Positions 48,000-60,109 of a DNA stretch of 64,000 bases are shown piece after piece. Below the pieces are notes generated by a model. The model was not told the origin of the DNA and did not search any database. It saw only the letters and a program-made list of their open reading frames with translations. The position numbers and the translations under genes are program-made. Source of the DNA: Rhizophagus irregularis (Eukaryota > Glomeromycota > Glomeromycetes > Glomerales > Glomeraceae); NCBI RefSeq assembly GCF_026210795.1, contig NC_089429.1, positions 4,278,001 to 4,342,000 on the forward strand, read 5' to 3'. How positions within the stretch are numbered: position 1 is the first letter of the stretch; each line of letters opens with the position of its first letter.

Positions 48000-48950
48000 A
48001 AACTCGTTTATTGTAAATTCTTGTTCTCCTTGTAAGAATTGTAGCTTTAAGTAAAATAAAGTAGTTCATTTATTTGTAAGATTAGAGCACCAAGTCGGTA
48101 AATAAATAACAACTGATTTTATTATAATTATATAAAAATTTTTATTATTATTAAAATTTACATAGAAGAAAAATATTAAAGAAAAATCAAAACAAATAAA
48201 AAACGAAAGCCTAAAGATCAAAATCACAAAAAATAATGGTTAGTACTAAGTTTCGGACAAATATCAGAATAATTTAGGCCTGAAACTTAACATCATATAA
48301 TTGATATTTAACTTATAGAATCCTGATATCTGTAAAGAAAATAGTTGTGAAAAAATACTTGTCGAAACTATGAATCACGTGGTTTAAGAAAAATTCTCAA
48401 GAATTTTTCTTAATACTGCTTAATTTAAAGTTTAAAACATTGGTAACGATAATTAAAATTGCTGCAGTATATTTTTGGAGATCGCTGATTCCTAAGTCTA
48501 TTTTCCACTAGCCGAATTTAGACTTCATTAAAAAATATTTTTTTTTCTCTTTCTTATGGTAAAGTTTCGAAGTTGAATTTGAAACGAAATTTTTCAACTT
48601 TGGAAATATTAATGTTTGGGACATTATAAATTATCTCTAATACATGTCTCGCAGTTTCAGCTCCAACGATAATAAAATTATGGATACGAATGCCTTCTAA
48701 CCAAATAAAAGTTATGACCTTTTATTTTCGTTTTTAAAACGGGCAATTAAGACTCCTTTAAAACGTTTCTTTAACGTTTTTCAAACTGGCTCCGAAGACT
48801 TAGATTTTAGAGTCCTAAGTATGTTTTGACAAAAAAGTCTTTAATTTCGGATTCCTGGGTAAGTTCCAAACGGTTTGAAACAACTTTTTTTAAAAAAAGT
48901 TAATTTTTCATTTTTTTTAGAGTCGGAATTCAACCTATTTCCTTTATTAC
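48000..48950. other. 3' flank of the split gene, no supported ORF
   Basis: AT-rich. From about 48540 the sequence changes to TTTCGAAGTTGAATTTGAAAC-like text that may be the leader of array IV. No coding frame. Confidence 0.4.
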
Positions 48951-48959
48951 TTTTTTATG

Positions 48960-50080
48960 TAGATTTTGACGGCGATTTCAAGAATAGGTAAGCTGAGGAA
49001 TTTTTCCTTTTTTTCTTTTTTGTTTTAATTCTAAAAACTTATGTTTCTTTTTATCTTAGGTTTCGGGTTAAATTTTAAAGAATCGGTAAGTTTATTCTTC
49101 GTATATTATTTATTTTTCTTTTGTTTCGTATTTATACTAATCTATGACTTTTTTCCTCCTTTAGATCCTGGTGGCAAATGGTTCTTTCATATTTTTCAAT
49201 TTCAGTAATGATTTTTTTTCCTTAATTTACTTTTAAACGAACTGTTACTAATAATTATTTTTTATTTTTTTTAGGCGGTTCTTTCGGTCTCTTTGGAGTT
49301 TAGACTTGGGATCTCGGTAAGTAAAAATTTTTTTTAATGGGTTTTAACTTAACGAACTTTACTAACAGTTCGTTTCCTTTTCTTTTTTTTCTAGCTTTCT
49401 AGCAATAAAGAGAAGAACGGCTCTTTTTAGATACGTATTTCGATATGGTAAACGTAATATATCTTTTTATTTAATTTCTTTTAACGAAATGTTTACTAAC
49501 ATTCCGTTTTTTCTTTTGTAGATGGTCGGGAAAGGAGATTCAAATAAAAAAGTTACTTTAAAATGTTTATATAATTCACAAGAATCTATTAATTTTTTAA
49601 TAAGTGAGGTATAAAATTTATTTAAATATTTAAATACTTTTTTTAATTAGTAAATTCCCAATTTTTTTTTATATTTAGGCTAACAAATATCCAACAGAAT
49701 TACGCATACGTGTATAAGAAAAGAAATACCGATATTTTTAAAATATATTTTTATAGATTTCGGACGCCATTTTGAACCGGCAAGTTATAAAAAAATTTTA
49801 ATTTAAATAGAAGGTGTGTAGATATGTACTAACCTTCCATTTTCTTTTATTTGTAGATTCTGGACTTGTTAGATGCCATCTTGGTCCGGTAAAGAATTCT
49901 TTTTTTGAATAAAAGGCGTATAGGCGTCTCTAAATCTCGTTAGATAATTAGATCGTACTTGGATGGTGAGTTTCAAAATTATACTTTAAGACTTTGTTTT
50001 TTTTTCTTTAAACAAAAATACAATTACTAATATTTATTTATTATATTTTATTTAGCTCTTCAAATCCTTGCAGAATAGTT
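48960..50080 (+). repeat. Intron/micro-exon array IV, about 8 units
   Basis: Units with acceptor TTTTAG/TTGTAG, short blocks (GTTTCGGGTTAAATTTTAAA; ATCCTGGTGGCAAATGG) and donors GGTAAGT/GGTAAAC. Hairpins recur around branch-point-like cores: AACGAACTTTACTAACAGTT and AACGAAATGTTTACTAACAT, each with a pairing partner downstream. More diverged than I-III. It lies on the same strand and downstream of the split gene. Confidence 0.62.
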
Positions 50081-50294
50081 GTTTGTTGGAATCGAACCAA
50101 CTGGAATAATGTTACAAACCATTAACAACATAATGTATATAAATAGATAGAATAAGAGTAAATTAACGTTAACGAATATAATTTAAATATAATAATGAAA
50201 TAAAAAATATGTAATAAATAATAATAATAAGAAGAAATCAGGTTTCAATGTAGTGAATATACACCTGATATCGGTAGAAATATCAGATTGCCCG

Positions 50295-50435
50295 TCTGAC
50301 AAGTTTGCATCGATAAGGCCTATTCCTAAAAAGTTAATTAATCCCATTTAATTTTTTTTTAACAAAGTTGAACAGTCTGACAAGATTACATCAATAAGGT
50401 CTATTCCTAAAAAGTTAATTAATCACATTTAATTA
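50295..50435 (+). repeat. 75-bp direct repeat x2
   Basis: Two copies (about 50298 and 50373) of GTCTGACAAG-TT-CATC-ATAAGG-CTATTCC with AAAAGTTAATTAATC. Confidence 0.8.
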
Positions 50436-50707
50436 AATGATATTTAATTGTATTTTTTTTTTTAAAAAAAAAAAACTTTCTTTCTGAAAGTGAAGTCTGC
50501 CTCCTATACCATTTGCCATCATGCATAGTATATTATAGGAAAGGTGGGCTAGGTGGCCACCTGAAGTTTGTAAATAACTAAATGATAATCTAATTTAGCT
50601 TCGAATTTTGGTTGTCGCATTATTCGTCGAATTTTTTTTTTTCTTTTTTTAAACCGCAGAAAGTCTAAATGGACATCATTATGAATATTTCAAACAATAA
50701 TAATGTA

Positions 50708-50945
50708 AAATCCTTAATCATAGTTAAAATAGGCATGATGGGATAACTCATATATCATGAGCTCTGTCTGAGCGAAGTGCCATTTTATTTATAATCAAAG
50801 TAGGTTTGATTATCATTGATGGGAGAGTAACATGCAACGAAAATCCTTTAATCAAGAGGGTAAAATAGGCATGATGGGATAACTTATATATCATGAGCTC
50901 TGTCTGAGCGAAGTGCCGTTTTATTTGTAATCAAAGTAGGCTTAA
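50708..50945 (+). repeat. 140-bp direct repeat x2
   Basis: Copies start near 50708 and 50848. They share AATAGGCATGATGGGATAAC, ATATCATGAGCTCTGTCTG, AGCGAAGTGCC and TAATCAAAGTAGG. No ORF; could be an untranslated or SINE-like fragment. Confidence 0.8.
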
Positions 50946-51534
50946 GTTGTAAGTAACTTGATTATAACAATGATGATTATTGGAGAAATTAAGTTGCGAC
51001 ATTTTAAGCATTTTTTGATTTATAATATTATTGATGTAATTATTTATTGATATTGATGAGAACGATGTAAAGGATTTATTGGACGAATTTACATTTATCC
51101 ATAGTTATTTTATATAATTTTCGGCATAGTTTTGGCATTCCTTATTTTTTCATTTACACATAATTAAAAACATTGATATATTCTGTTTTATTGTATATTT
51201 GTAATATTTTTATTTTATTGTAATAACAATAAAAATTTCTAATCAATGATATGCCTTTAAGTACATGTCCTAAAAGTAAAAAAATATAAATATTTCTTTG
51301 ACGCAATTAAGTATAACTCTCCATCCCTGTAAAAAAAGTCGATCCGTTTTTAATATTCCATCCTTTTTTCGCAAAAGGCCCATATTTCCGGAATTAGTAA
51401 TCTTATATCACGGAATTTATCGAATTATTTACATTTTCCGTGAATGGATCCGTGAAAAGCTCATTTTTGCGGAGTTTTTACAGAAATGACGGACAAAATT
51501 TTTTATAGGGCATCATCCAAAAGTTCGACAACCT

Positions 51535-52170
51535 AAAAAAATAAAACAAAGAAAGAAACATTAATATGTTTCTTTAAAATTTTAAGAAATACTTCCCCTC
51601 TCCCTCTAACTTACATTCAAAGCCAAGTTCATCTTACGTTTCTTTAATATTGAAACAACACATCTTTACCTAAAAATAAAAGAAAAATGGCGTTAATATT
51701 TCCCATTATACAACCGCACATCACCCAAATAACACCTACCCGCATACTCAAGAGAAAGTGGAAATCTAAAAATAAAAGCAGAATGGAGTTAGTGTTGTTT
51801 CATAACTACGCAACCATACACCCACCCAAACACCTACCCGCATATTCCACTTCAAGAGAAAGCCGGAAATCTAAAAAATAAAAAAGAAATGTCGTTAATA
51901 TTGTTTTATAACGCCATTTCATATTATACACTCACCCAAACTTCACTTACCGCATATTCCACTTCAAGAGAAAGCCGGAATCTAAAAAAATAAAAAAAGA
52001 GTTCGTTAGTATTATTTTATAATGCCATTTTATCATCCAAACTTAACTTACCGCATGCTTCACTCTAAGGAAGAACCAAAAGAACAAACTCGGCTTACTT
52101 AAATTTGCCGAAACTCATCCAGAAGGCCATCCTTAATTCGTTCCAACGGAATCCACATTCAGAAGAACGC
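51535..52170 (-). repeat. Intron/micro-exon array V, about 5 units
   Basis: Minus strand: TTTTTTTATTTTTTTAG acceptor, exon block ATTCCGGCTTTCTCTTGAAG ending TGGAATATGCG, donor GTAAGTTAAGT/GGTAGGTGTTT, and ATTAACG-type branch site in the next unit. Blocks of 30-33 nt. It faces array IV. Confidence 0.6.
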
Positions 52171-52424
52171 CCCTAAAGAAAAAAATAAATAATAAAAGCC
52201 TTATTTTTTTTTTAAGACTTTTTTTAAAATTATGATCAACCGATCAGATTGTCAGATTGATAAATCGGATCAGTAAGTCACTTGACTGATACCGATGCCG
52301 AAACTATATTTACTTTAGTAGTAAAGCAGCAACTAAGCTTTAGAAGCTTTAGAGAAAATCAAATTGCAAATTATGAAGCATTATATCAATTCATTTTCCA
52401 CCTATTGAACGTGATCCAAATACA

Positions 52425-52680
52425 TTTATATAAATTTGTATAATTTGTACATTTTATGAAATCTTGCATGATATATGCTTAATAATTAATTTATATAAAA
52501 TAATATTCATGTAATTTCCATATTTGCAAAGTCTTACACAGCCTTGCATAGTTGCTTAGTAAATGTAAATAAACAATTTACATAATTACGAAGCTTCTTC
52601 GGTATTTTTATTATTTTTTATATGTAATATATTTCGTAAGATCTATTTTTTTCTTAGTGATACAAGATTAATAAATTTGG
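52425..52680 (-). repeat. Inverted copy of the 38982-39660 repeat, right outer end
   Basis: Reverse complement carries GCAATTATG... CTAAGCAACTATGCAAGGCT and ATCATGCAAGATTTCATAAA, matching the left repeats. It defines a possible 13.7-kb composite, 38.98-52.68 kb. Confidence 0.7.
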
Positions 52681-52699
52681 AAATAAATAAATAGTGATT

Positions 52700-53965
52700 G
52701 GCACGATCAAAACCCATTATCTTCTTAAATTATCGTAGGATAGAAAACAAGTCCCCCATTTTCACTATTTTATTTATTTGTACCTTGTAACGCAAAAATA
52801 ATTTAAAGTAATAGTTATTTATTTTTATATATGTACTCTGTGAAGTTCCCATACAAAAATCTTCAAAACACTTGCAACAAATACTCTTTTTCGGTCATGA
52901 TCTACCCATACGTTTAAGGAAATACTTTGGGTGAAATTTTAATAATCATTAATCATTACTCATTAATCATTAATGATTAATCATTAGCCATTAGTTATTA
53001 TTGAGCAGAGTAGCGGCCCACCCTCCCACCTGGCGAACTTGGTTTTTATTTATAGTTAAAAAAAAATTAAAAAAAATTTGTAATCTAAAATGAAAAATTT
53101 TTTTTAACGAATGAATTTAAGACATGTAATAAAAAAAAATTTTCATTTTATCCGAAAAAAAGGTAATCAAAAAGCCCCCAACGACTAATTTAAAAAAATC
53201 TCAGCCACATTAAAAATTGTTTATTATTTAGGAAATATTGAGGCTTAATAATATACATTTAAGGAAAAATTTGGCGAAAATCCTAATTGACAATAATAAG
53301 TAATTTAAAAAAATTAAATTAAATAAATAAAAAATAATAATAATAAATAAAATAATTAATTGTCAATAATAATAAATAAATTTTCGTGAAGAAAAAAATA
53401 ATTTTTTTTTTTAGGAAAATGAATTTATTACGTGTCTACATGCCAAACAATTACGTGTTCAAAAAAAAAAGAAAGTTAATTGATTTAACATAATTAATAA
53501 TCGATAAGCCTCCAATGACTAATTTTAATTGTTTATTACCTTCTTAGGAAATATTAAGGCGTAATGAACTGCAATTATTATTTTATGATCAAATAGTTTT
53601 TAAAATTATTCAAAAAAAAAATTTATTTGCGATCTACTTATACGTTTAAGGAATAATTTGGTGAAAATCTTAATTAATTGTGAAAAAAAAAAAAATTTTT
53701 TTTTTACACGTGAATTTATTTAATCGATAAGCCTCCATTAATTACGAAATTTTGATTTTTTTTACTTTCTTAGAAAATATCGAGGCTTAACCCAGTTATT
53801 ACAATATCTGTTCATTGAAATGACGTAATGTATATAAATATGAATAGGGTAATTTTTTTTTTATTTATTTACCTTTATTTCAAAATGATATACATGTTAC
53901 AAATATGGAAATAAAAAAAAATTTTTATCTTCCCACATGAAGTGAAACGAAATAAAATTTTTTCA
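52700..53965. other. AT-rich non-coding with diffuse repeats
   Basis: Near 53140-53800 a block with AAGCCTCCAATGACTAATTT, GGAAATATTGAGGCTTAA and ACGTGAATTTATT occurs three times in degenerate form. Around 52945-53000 ATTAATCATTA words cluster. No gene. Confidence 0.45.
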
Positions 53966-54449
53966 AAATGTGCTGATTTTTACATATATGCATGTGTTTC
54001 ATATACTTTTGATTTTCAATTATCGCATTATTTTATTTTTTTTTAATCGTATTTGTTTTCTTTCATTGATTTTGATTATTAAATGTATTAAAAATATGCA
54101 ATCATTTGTTTGCCACGTACACTCATCAGATTTATTAGTTTCCTTAGCTTTTGGTAAGTTGAACATATTTCTTAACGTTGTGTATGTCTTTTTTTCCTTC
54201 ATTAATATTAACTATTCTCCCTTCTTTTCATTTTATTCGTCATTCCACTTCGTCACTTTTTGTAAGTAGTTTTTTCCACCTTTTAACGGCTTTAAAACTT
54301 TGGCATCAGTATCCTAGTAAATGGTAAATTATTTTGGGTCTTTTGGAATTGGGAATTTATTTTCTTTAACTAACTATCTTTTTCTTTTTTTTGGTTGGGC
54401 TGTTCACTTCTTTTTTGGGCTTTATGGTCTTTTTGTTTCTTTCTTATAA

Positions 54450-55250
54450 TGCCATGCTGTTTCATCATTTTTTCCATCACTGTTTCATCTCCTATCATTC
54501 TTTTTCTATCTCCATTTTATTCCATATATTCTTTCATCTCCATTTCATCCTATATCATTTTTTCTATCACCATTTCATTCTACACCGCTTTTTCATCATC
54601 ATTTCGTCCTTTCATCACCATTTCATCTCCTATCATTTTTCCCACCACTATTTCGTTGCCTATCATTCTTTTCCCATCTCCACTTTGTTCCACATTATTC
54701 TTTCATCTTTCATCTCTATTTCATCCTATCTTTTTTTTTCATCGCAATTTTGTTCTATATCACTTTATCATTATCATTCGTTCATCCACCATTTCGTCTT
54801 ATATCATTATTTCTATCACCATTTTGCTCTATATCACTTTTTTGTCATCATTTCAACCTATACCATTCCTTTAACTACCATTTCGTCTCCTATCATTTTT
54901 TTCTACCACCTTTCGTTCTATATTGCTTTCCATCATCATTTCATCCCATATATACTGTTCTTTTCATTACTATTTCGTCTGAATCATCTCCTATTGTTCT
55001 TTTCCATTACCATTTTGTTTTATATCACTTCATCATTATCATTTCGTCTCCCTTAATCACCATTTCATCCTATATATCACAATTTCATTCTATATTGCTT
55101 TTTCATCATCATTTCATCCCATACTGTTCTTTTCATTGCTATCTCGTCTCCTATTGTTCTTTTTCCATTACCATTTCATACTATTGTTTCTTATTACTCT
55201 TTTTGTTCTTTATTGTTCTTTCTTATTCTTTATCACTCATTTTGTCCATT
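54450..55250 (+). repeat. CACCATTTCATCCTATATCATTT minisatellite
   Basis: About 18 imperfect copies of a 40-50-bp C/T-rich unit (CATTTCATCCTATATCATTT and TTTTTCATCATCATTTCGTC). It produces overlapping long frames (up to 221 codons of Phe/Ile/Ser/His) in two frames, which I treat as artefacts. Preceded at 54140-54380 by intron-like signals (TTTTGGTAAGTTG, TTTTTGTAAGTAG). Confidence 0.75.
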
Positions 55251-55319
55251 ATTATTTATTTGACTGGAATGTTCTCAAAAATTAAAGATGTACGCAATTT
55301 TTTAGTCGTGTAAAATTAC

Positions 55320-55820
55320 ATAAAGTTAAATAAAATATTTAAATTAGTTATTGGTTAATTATAATCATGTGACACCAGTGCTGACCACCACTCCACCAGT
55401 GGTGATAAATAACAAACTTCTTTTTTAAAATAATAAATAAAATTTAAACAATACATCGGGTGAACTGATTTTTTTTCATTCATTATTCTAACAATAATTT
55501 ACACCATTTACGATAATCTCATGTAAAAAAAATATCATCCTTGAGATTTCTAAAATTTAATTTAAATTAAAATATAATATGCTCCGATCCTTGATCATTG
55601 ATCCCATGATACTATTAATTAATACACTCAAAATTTGCTCCCTTCAGTCCCGAGTTCTGTGGTGGGTACTGGAACAAAAAAAATACTGGCTAGTTGTTCT
55701 ATAAAATTACGTTAACTACCAGTCTTTTTACGCAGTTATTTATCTTAACAAATTAATATCGTATTTGTATAGCATTATGTAAGGAGTATTTTTATTTAAG
55801 ATCAAAATAGAAAAAAAAAT
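55320..55820. other. 5' flank of transposase D
   Basis: Non-coding. A small inverted pair, CACCAGTGCTGACCACCACT and CCACCAGTGGTG (55374-55407), could be the element's left end but lacks a partner. Confidence 0.4.
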
Positions 55821-56184
55821 TTATGGTGATTTTTTTGAACATGAATTTTAAATGCCCTTTTTGTTCTCGTACATTTAGTAAACGCTCAGCATATGCTCAA
55901 CATATTTTAGTATGCCCAAAAAATAATGTAAATCCTATTGATAATAAAAGTGATAGCGAAACTTCTATTAATGCAATACAAGACGTTAATCAAAATAATG
56001 AAGGAGATATTTCTCACGATGAGGTATAAAATTACAAATATTTATATAAATATTAAATATCTTTAATTCTATTATTTACTAATAAAATTTATGATTTAGA
56101 TGGAATATGAGAGTTATCAAGATGCATCATTTAATAGTGTTCAAAGTACATTTTCAGTAATGAGCTATGAAGATATATTAGAAT

Positions 56185-56400
56185 GTGAAGAATCTGAAAA
56201 ACCTGAACAGTCTGTCAAGGAACCTGAAAAGTCTGGAGAATCTGCTGAAGAATCTGAGGAATCTGGAAAATCTGCTAAAGGATCTGAAGAATCTGCTGAA
56301 GAATCTGCTGAAGAATCTGAGGAATCTGAAGAATCTGCCAAAGTATTTGAAAATTCTGAAGAATCTGAAGAATCTGCCAGAGAAAAGGAATTGGAATCTT
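56185..56400 (+). repeat. Ser/Glu coding repeat
   Basis: Imperfect 12-24-bp units GAATCTGAAGAATCTGC giving EESEESAK in exon 2 of transposase D. Frames on other strands here are shadows. Confidence 0.75.
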
Positions 56401-58001
56401 CCAAAAAATCTGAAGAAACTTATACAGAATTTCCAAATGAAGTTTATAAAGATCTAATGATATTAGTTACAAAACACAAATTGAATAATAAAGCTAGTAA
56501 TGCAATTATAAATTTTTTTAATAAATATTCAACTCTTTCAAAATCTCCTTTACCTAAAAATATTGAAAAGGGACGAGTATTTATGAATAAAATGAAATTT
56601 TCTAATTTAACATTTAAAAGAATTCTTATAACAACTTATAATAATAAAGAATATTTTCTTCATTATCAAGATTTATTGAATTGCATTAAAAATATTTTGG
56701 AAATTCCTGATATAATGCAAGATTTTGCACTATCATTTGAAGATTGCAAGGTAATAATATTTTTTTAGTATGTAAAATAATTGAGTGTAGTATTATAAAT
56801 TTATTAATATATTACTTATTTTTACTATTAGTATAAAGGAGAAAGAGTTTATAAAGAACAAAATACTGGAACATGATGGAAAAATACTGAATCTACTTTA
56901 CCTATTGGTGCAAAATTATTATCACTTATTTTATATTCTGATGCTACTACTACAGATGTATTAGGAAAAAATCAATTACATCCAATATATGTATCAATAG
57001 GTAATATTCCAACATGGCGTCGTAATAAACCAGATGCCAAACAACTTTTGGGTTATTTGCCAATATTAGAAGCAGCTAATAATTCTGAAAAAAAATCACC
57101 TACTTTTAAAATCTTAGTTCGGGAAACTTTTTACAAATCTTTACAACATTTATTAGAATTAATGAATATAAAAGATGGTATAGAATTATTAGTAAAAAAT
57201 GAAAAAATATGGTTTTATCCTCGTATTTCTATTATAATAGCAGATTGGCCAGAAGTAGCTACATTTTGTTTAACTTATAAGTCTTCTAATTCAAAATTTC
57301 CTTGTCATTTTTGCATGGTTGCAAGAGATAATCTTGCTAATATAAATTTATTGCCTAGTGATGTAAAATTAAGAACTCATGAAGAAATGTTTAAACATTT
57401 TAGTGAAAATACTGAAAAAACTATTTGTATAGAATCTGTACCTAATTTCTTTTGGAAAATACCGTATGTATATATATAATTTTATTAGTTAATATTATTG
57501 TATTACTAGTAATAATAATAATAATTATATTATATTTTAATTTTAGAAATATAAATATTTATTTAGCAACAGTACCTGATAGAATGCATCATTTAGATCT
57601 GGGTTTATTTCGTTATCAAATTGAATTTACATATGATCTTTTGAAATTGCAGCACAATAATAAATTAATTGATGAATTAGATTGTCGTATTGCTGCAATT
57701 CCTCGTTATCCTGGTCTAAAGATTTTTTCTAATGGATTACAATCAATTTCAAGATTTACTGCTGATGAATATAGAAATCTGATGAAAATTATGGTATTTG
57801 TGGTAGATAATTTATATAGTAGTAATACAAATAATAATATAACAAACAATTTTTTAAATAATAATGATGTTGTAAAATTATATCAAAATTGGAATGAAAT
57901 GTATATTTTAAGTAGATCTGAAAAATTTAGTGAAAATGATTTAATAAAATTTAAGGTAAATAAAATTTTATTATTAATTATTAAATTAATTAAATTCAGT
58001 T

Positions 58002-58201
58002 CACAGGTCGAAATGCTAAAAATCGGCAAAAAAAATGGCGCGAAAAGCAGTGGCTATTTTTGGCTATTTTTGGCTATTCTTGGCTGTTTTTGGCTATTTA
58101 CGAATTAACCTATACTATTTGTAAATAGTTTATACAAATTTGCGAATAGTTTATGCGATTTGCGCCATTTTTTTTGCCTATTTTTGGTCATTTGACGTGT
58201 G
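58002..58201. mobile_element. 200-bp KDZ-type MITE inside a transposase intron
   Basis: Left end CACAGGTCGAAATG, right end TCATTTGACGTGTG, flanked by GTT on both sides (57999-58001 and 58202-58204). The interior has inverted words (AAATGGCGCGAAAA facing GCGATTTGCGCCATTTTTTT) and a TTTTTGGCTA tandem run. Without it and one GTT the intron would be 74 nt, the local norm. Confidence 0.85.
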
Positions 58202-59249
58202 GTTAAATATTAATTAATTTTATTATTATTAGAATGCAATGTATGAATAGGCACAAAGATTTATTCAAGCTTTTAAATTTATTTCTTCTTCACAATTAAA
58301 ATTACCTAAATTACATTTGTGGTTATATCATATTATTGATTCAATACAATTATATGGAGTAATAAATGGATATACAACAGAAACTTATGAAAGTTTGCAC
58401 AAAAATTTTGTTAAAATACCATATCGTATTAGTAATAAAAAAAATATTGAATCACAACTTTTACAAACAGTAAGTATTTTATTATTTTATAATTTGTAAT
58501 ATATATATTTTTCAAGTTACTAAAATTATAAAAAATTAATAGATAAGACGTCAAGCAATATCATCTATATTTTCCCAACAATCAGTAATAACAAAAACAC
58601 CATATATGTATAGATTTTCTACAAAGCTTTTTGAATTTTCTTTAAAAAATGCAAATTTATTTTTTAATGAAAAAAAAGGCAGTGTAGATAGTAAAATGCA
58701 AATTGGTTTTAGTAAATTTCTAGAATGTTTAGATTTGTATTTGGATTTACTTAATGATCCTAAAATAGACAATAGTCAAGTAAAAATATTTGGATCAGTT
58801 ACAATAGAAAATGGCACTATAGTACGTGCTACTAATAGTTATCATAATAAATCATGGTTTAGTAATGTGGCAATTTCAATGAATTCTGAAGAATTGGAAG
58901 ATTATATATCAGATTAAGGGATTTGTTATGGACAGGTAATTTTTTTATTTATTATTTTAATTAAATAATTATGAAATAACTAATAACAAATAATATTTAA
59001 TATTTTAGACTTTATTATTAGCAGAAATATTAATAGAAAAAGAAAGTTTACCATTAAGTTTGGCATCAATTCAATGGTATGATTTTAAATCTCAAACACA
59101 TCCATATTTATATGGATGTCCCCATTTGAAATTAAAAGAATTATTTAATTTTGTAATTATAGAAGCTATACAAGGTATTGTACATATAATACCCCGATTT
59201 GCTAAATCAAATGAATACTTTGTAAATAAATATATGTTTTAATTTTCAA

Positions 59250-60105
59250 TTTATATTAAGAATTTGTAAGAGTTAAAATTTTATAATTATTTACAAAATA
59301 TTTTATTAAATTTATTCAAAATATTGATAAAAAAAACATAATAAATCATTCTTGATTGTTATTATTATTTCCTTTTCGCTTCCTCTTATATTTAAAACAT
59401 TCATCTAAACTTTTAAAAAATGGTTATGATTTGTAATGATTGTGTTAGTTGTGATACTTGTATCAGTTGTAAATACTTGTAATGATTTGTAAATCACTCT
59501 TTTTTTTCTATTTGTGAAAAAAATTTTTTTTTTGTTGTCATCTTTTTCGTTGATGAACTACATCATTTTTTCTTGATGGCCATCATCATCTAACTCACCC
59601 ATCTGAAAAAAAGATTGTTAGATATCACTTACTGTATAAATGCTAAGTGATAATTGATCATGCGATAAGTAAAAATCAAGTCGCATTTCACAATTTTTAC
59701 GCTCCTTCTTACAAAGAAGAATTTATAGGTAGAATTTTTCCTATCCTATTAACAGGGCGAGGTGAATTCACCATGTAGACACTCTTTCACAAGTTATACA
59801 TGTTTTTATATAATAGCGGGTGGTGTATGAAAACGTGTTAGTAAAGCTAAAAAATATTTTTCATAGCTGATAAATGCTACGTCGCAAAACTATATGGACA
59901 TTCACCTATCCAATGTGACAACTGCAACCAGGGATATATCATCGTTATTTAGCTTTCAAACCTTTCTTAGCTGAACTAAATTTTTACCAAAAACTTTAAA
60001 ATATAACGCATCCAAGGTAAAAAGCAGCGAGACGCGATAGAATTACAAAATTAGGAAAAATCGACTTACTTTTTTAGTCGATTTTATAAACAGTTTTCAA
60101 TTTTT
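59250..60105. other. 3' flank of transposase D, no supported gene
   Basis: AT-rich. Short TTGTAAATACTTGTAATGATT-type repetition at 59420-59500. No gene seen. Confidence 0.45.
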
Positions 60106-60109
60106 ATTT

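Larger units (their letters stand above)
55823..59242 (+). pseudogene. Plavaka-type transposase D with N-terminal C2H2 finger, 7 exons
   Basis: Exon 1 holds a C2H2 zinc finger (CPFCSRTFSKRSAYAQHILVC with a further Cys). Exon 2 (56100-56750) has a Ser/Glu repeat (SEESEESAK) and a helical domain. Exon 3 (56832-57463) has LILYSDATTTDVLG (Asp), LGYLPILEA, IIIADWPEVATF (Asp) and FPCHFCMVARD. Exon 4 (57547-57955) has VPDRMHHLDLGLFRYQIEF. Exon 5 (58233-58469) has TTETYESLHKNFVKIPYR. Exon 6 is 58543-58935. Exon 7 (59009-59242) has the family ending ASIQWYDFKSQTHPYLY, HIIPRF and YFVNKYMF. All introns are GT-AG and phase-consistent; five are 73-83 nt and one is 277 nt owing to a MITE. Three in-frame stops only (TGA near 56876, TAG at 58248, TAA at 58916). 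Confidence 0.87.

Noticed and set aside
54391-55313. Long plus-strand frames (221, 159 and 187 codons) rich in Phe, His, Ile, Ser
   Set aside because: They overlap in different frames over a C/T-rich minisatellite and have low-complexity composition; repeat-driven absence of stops explains them.
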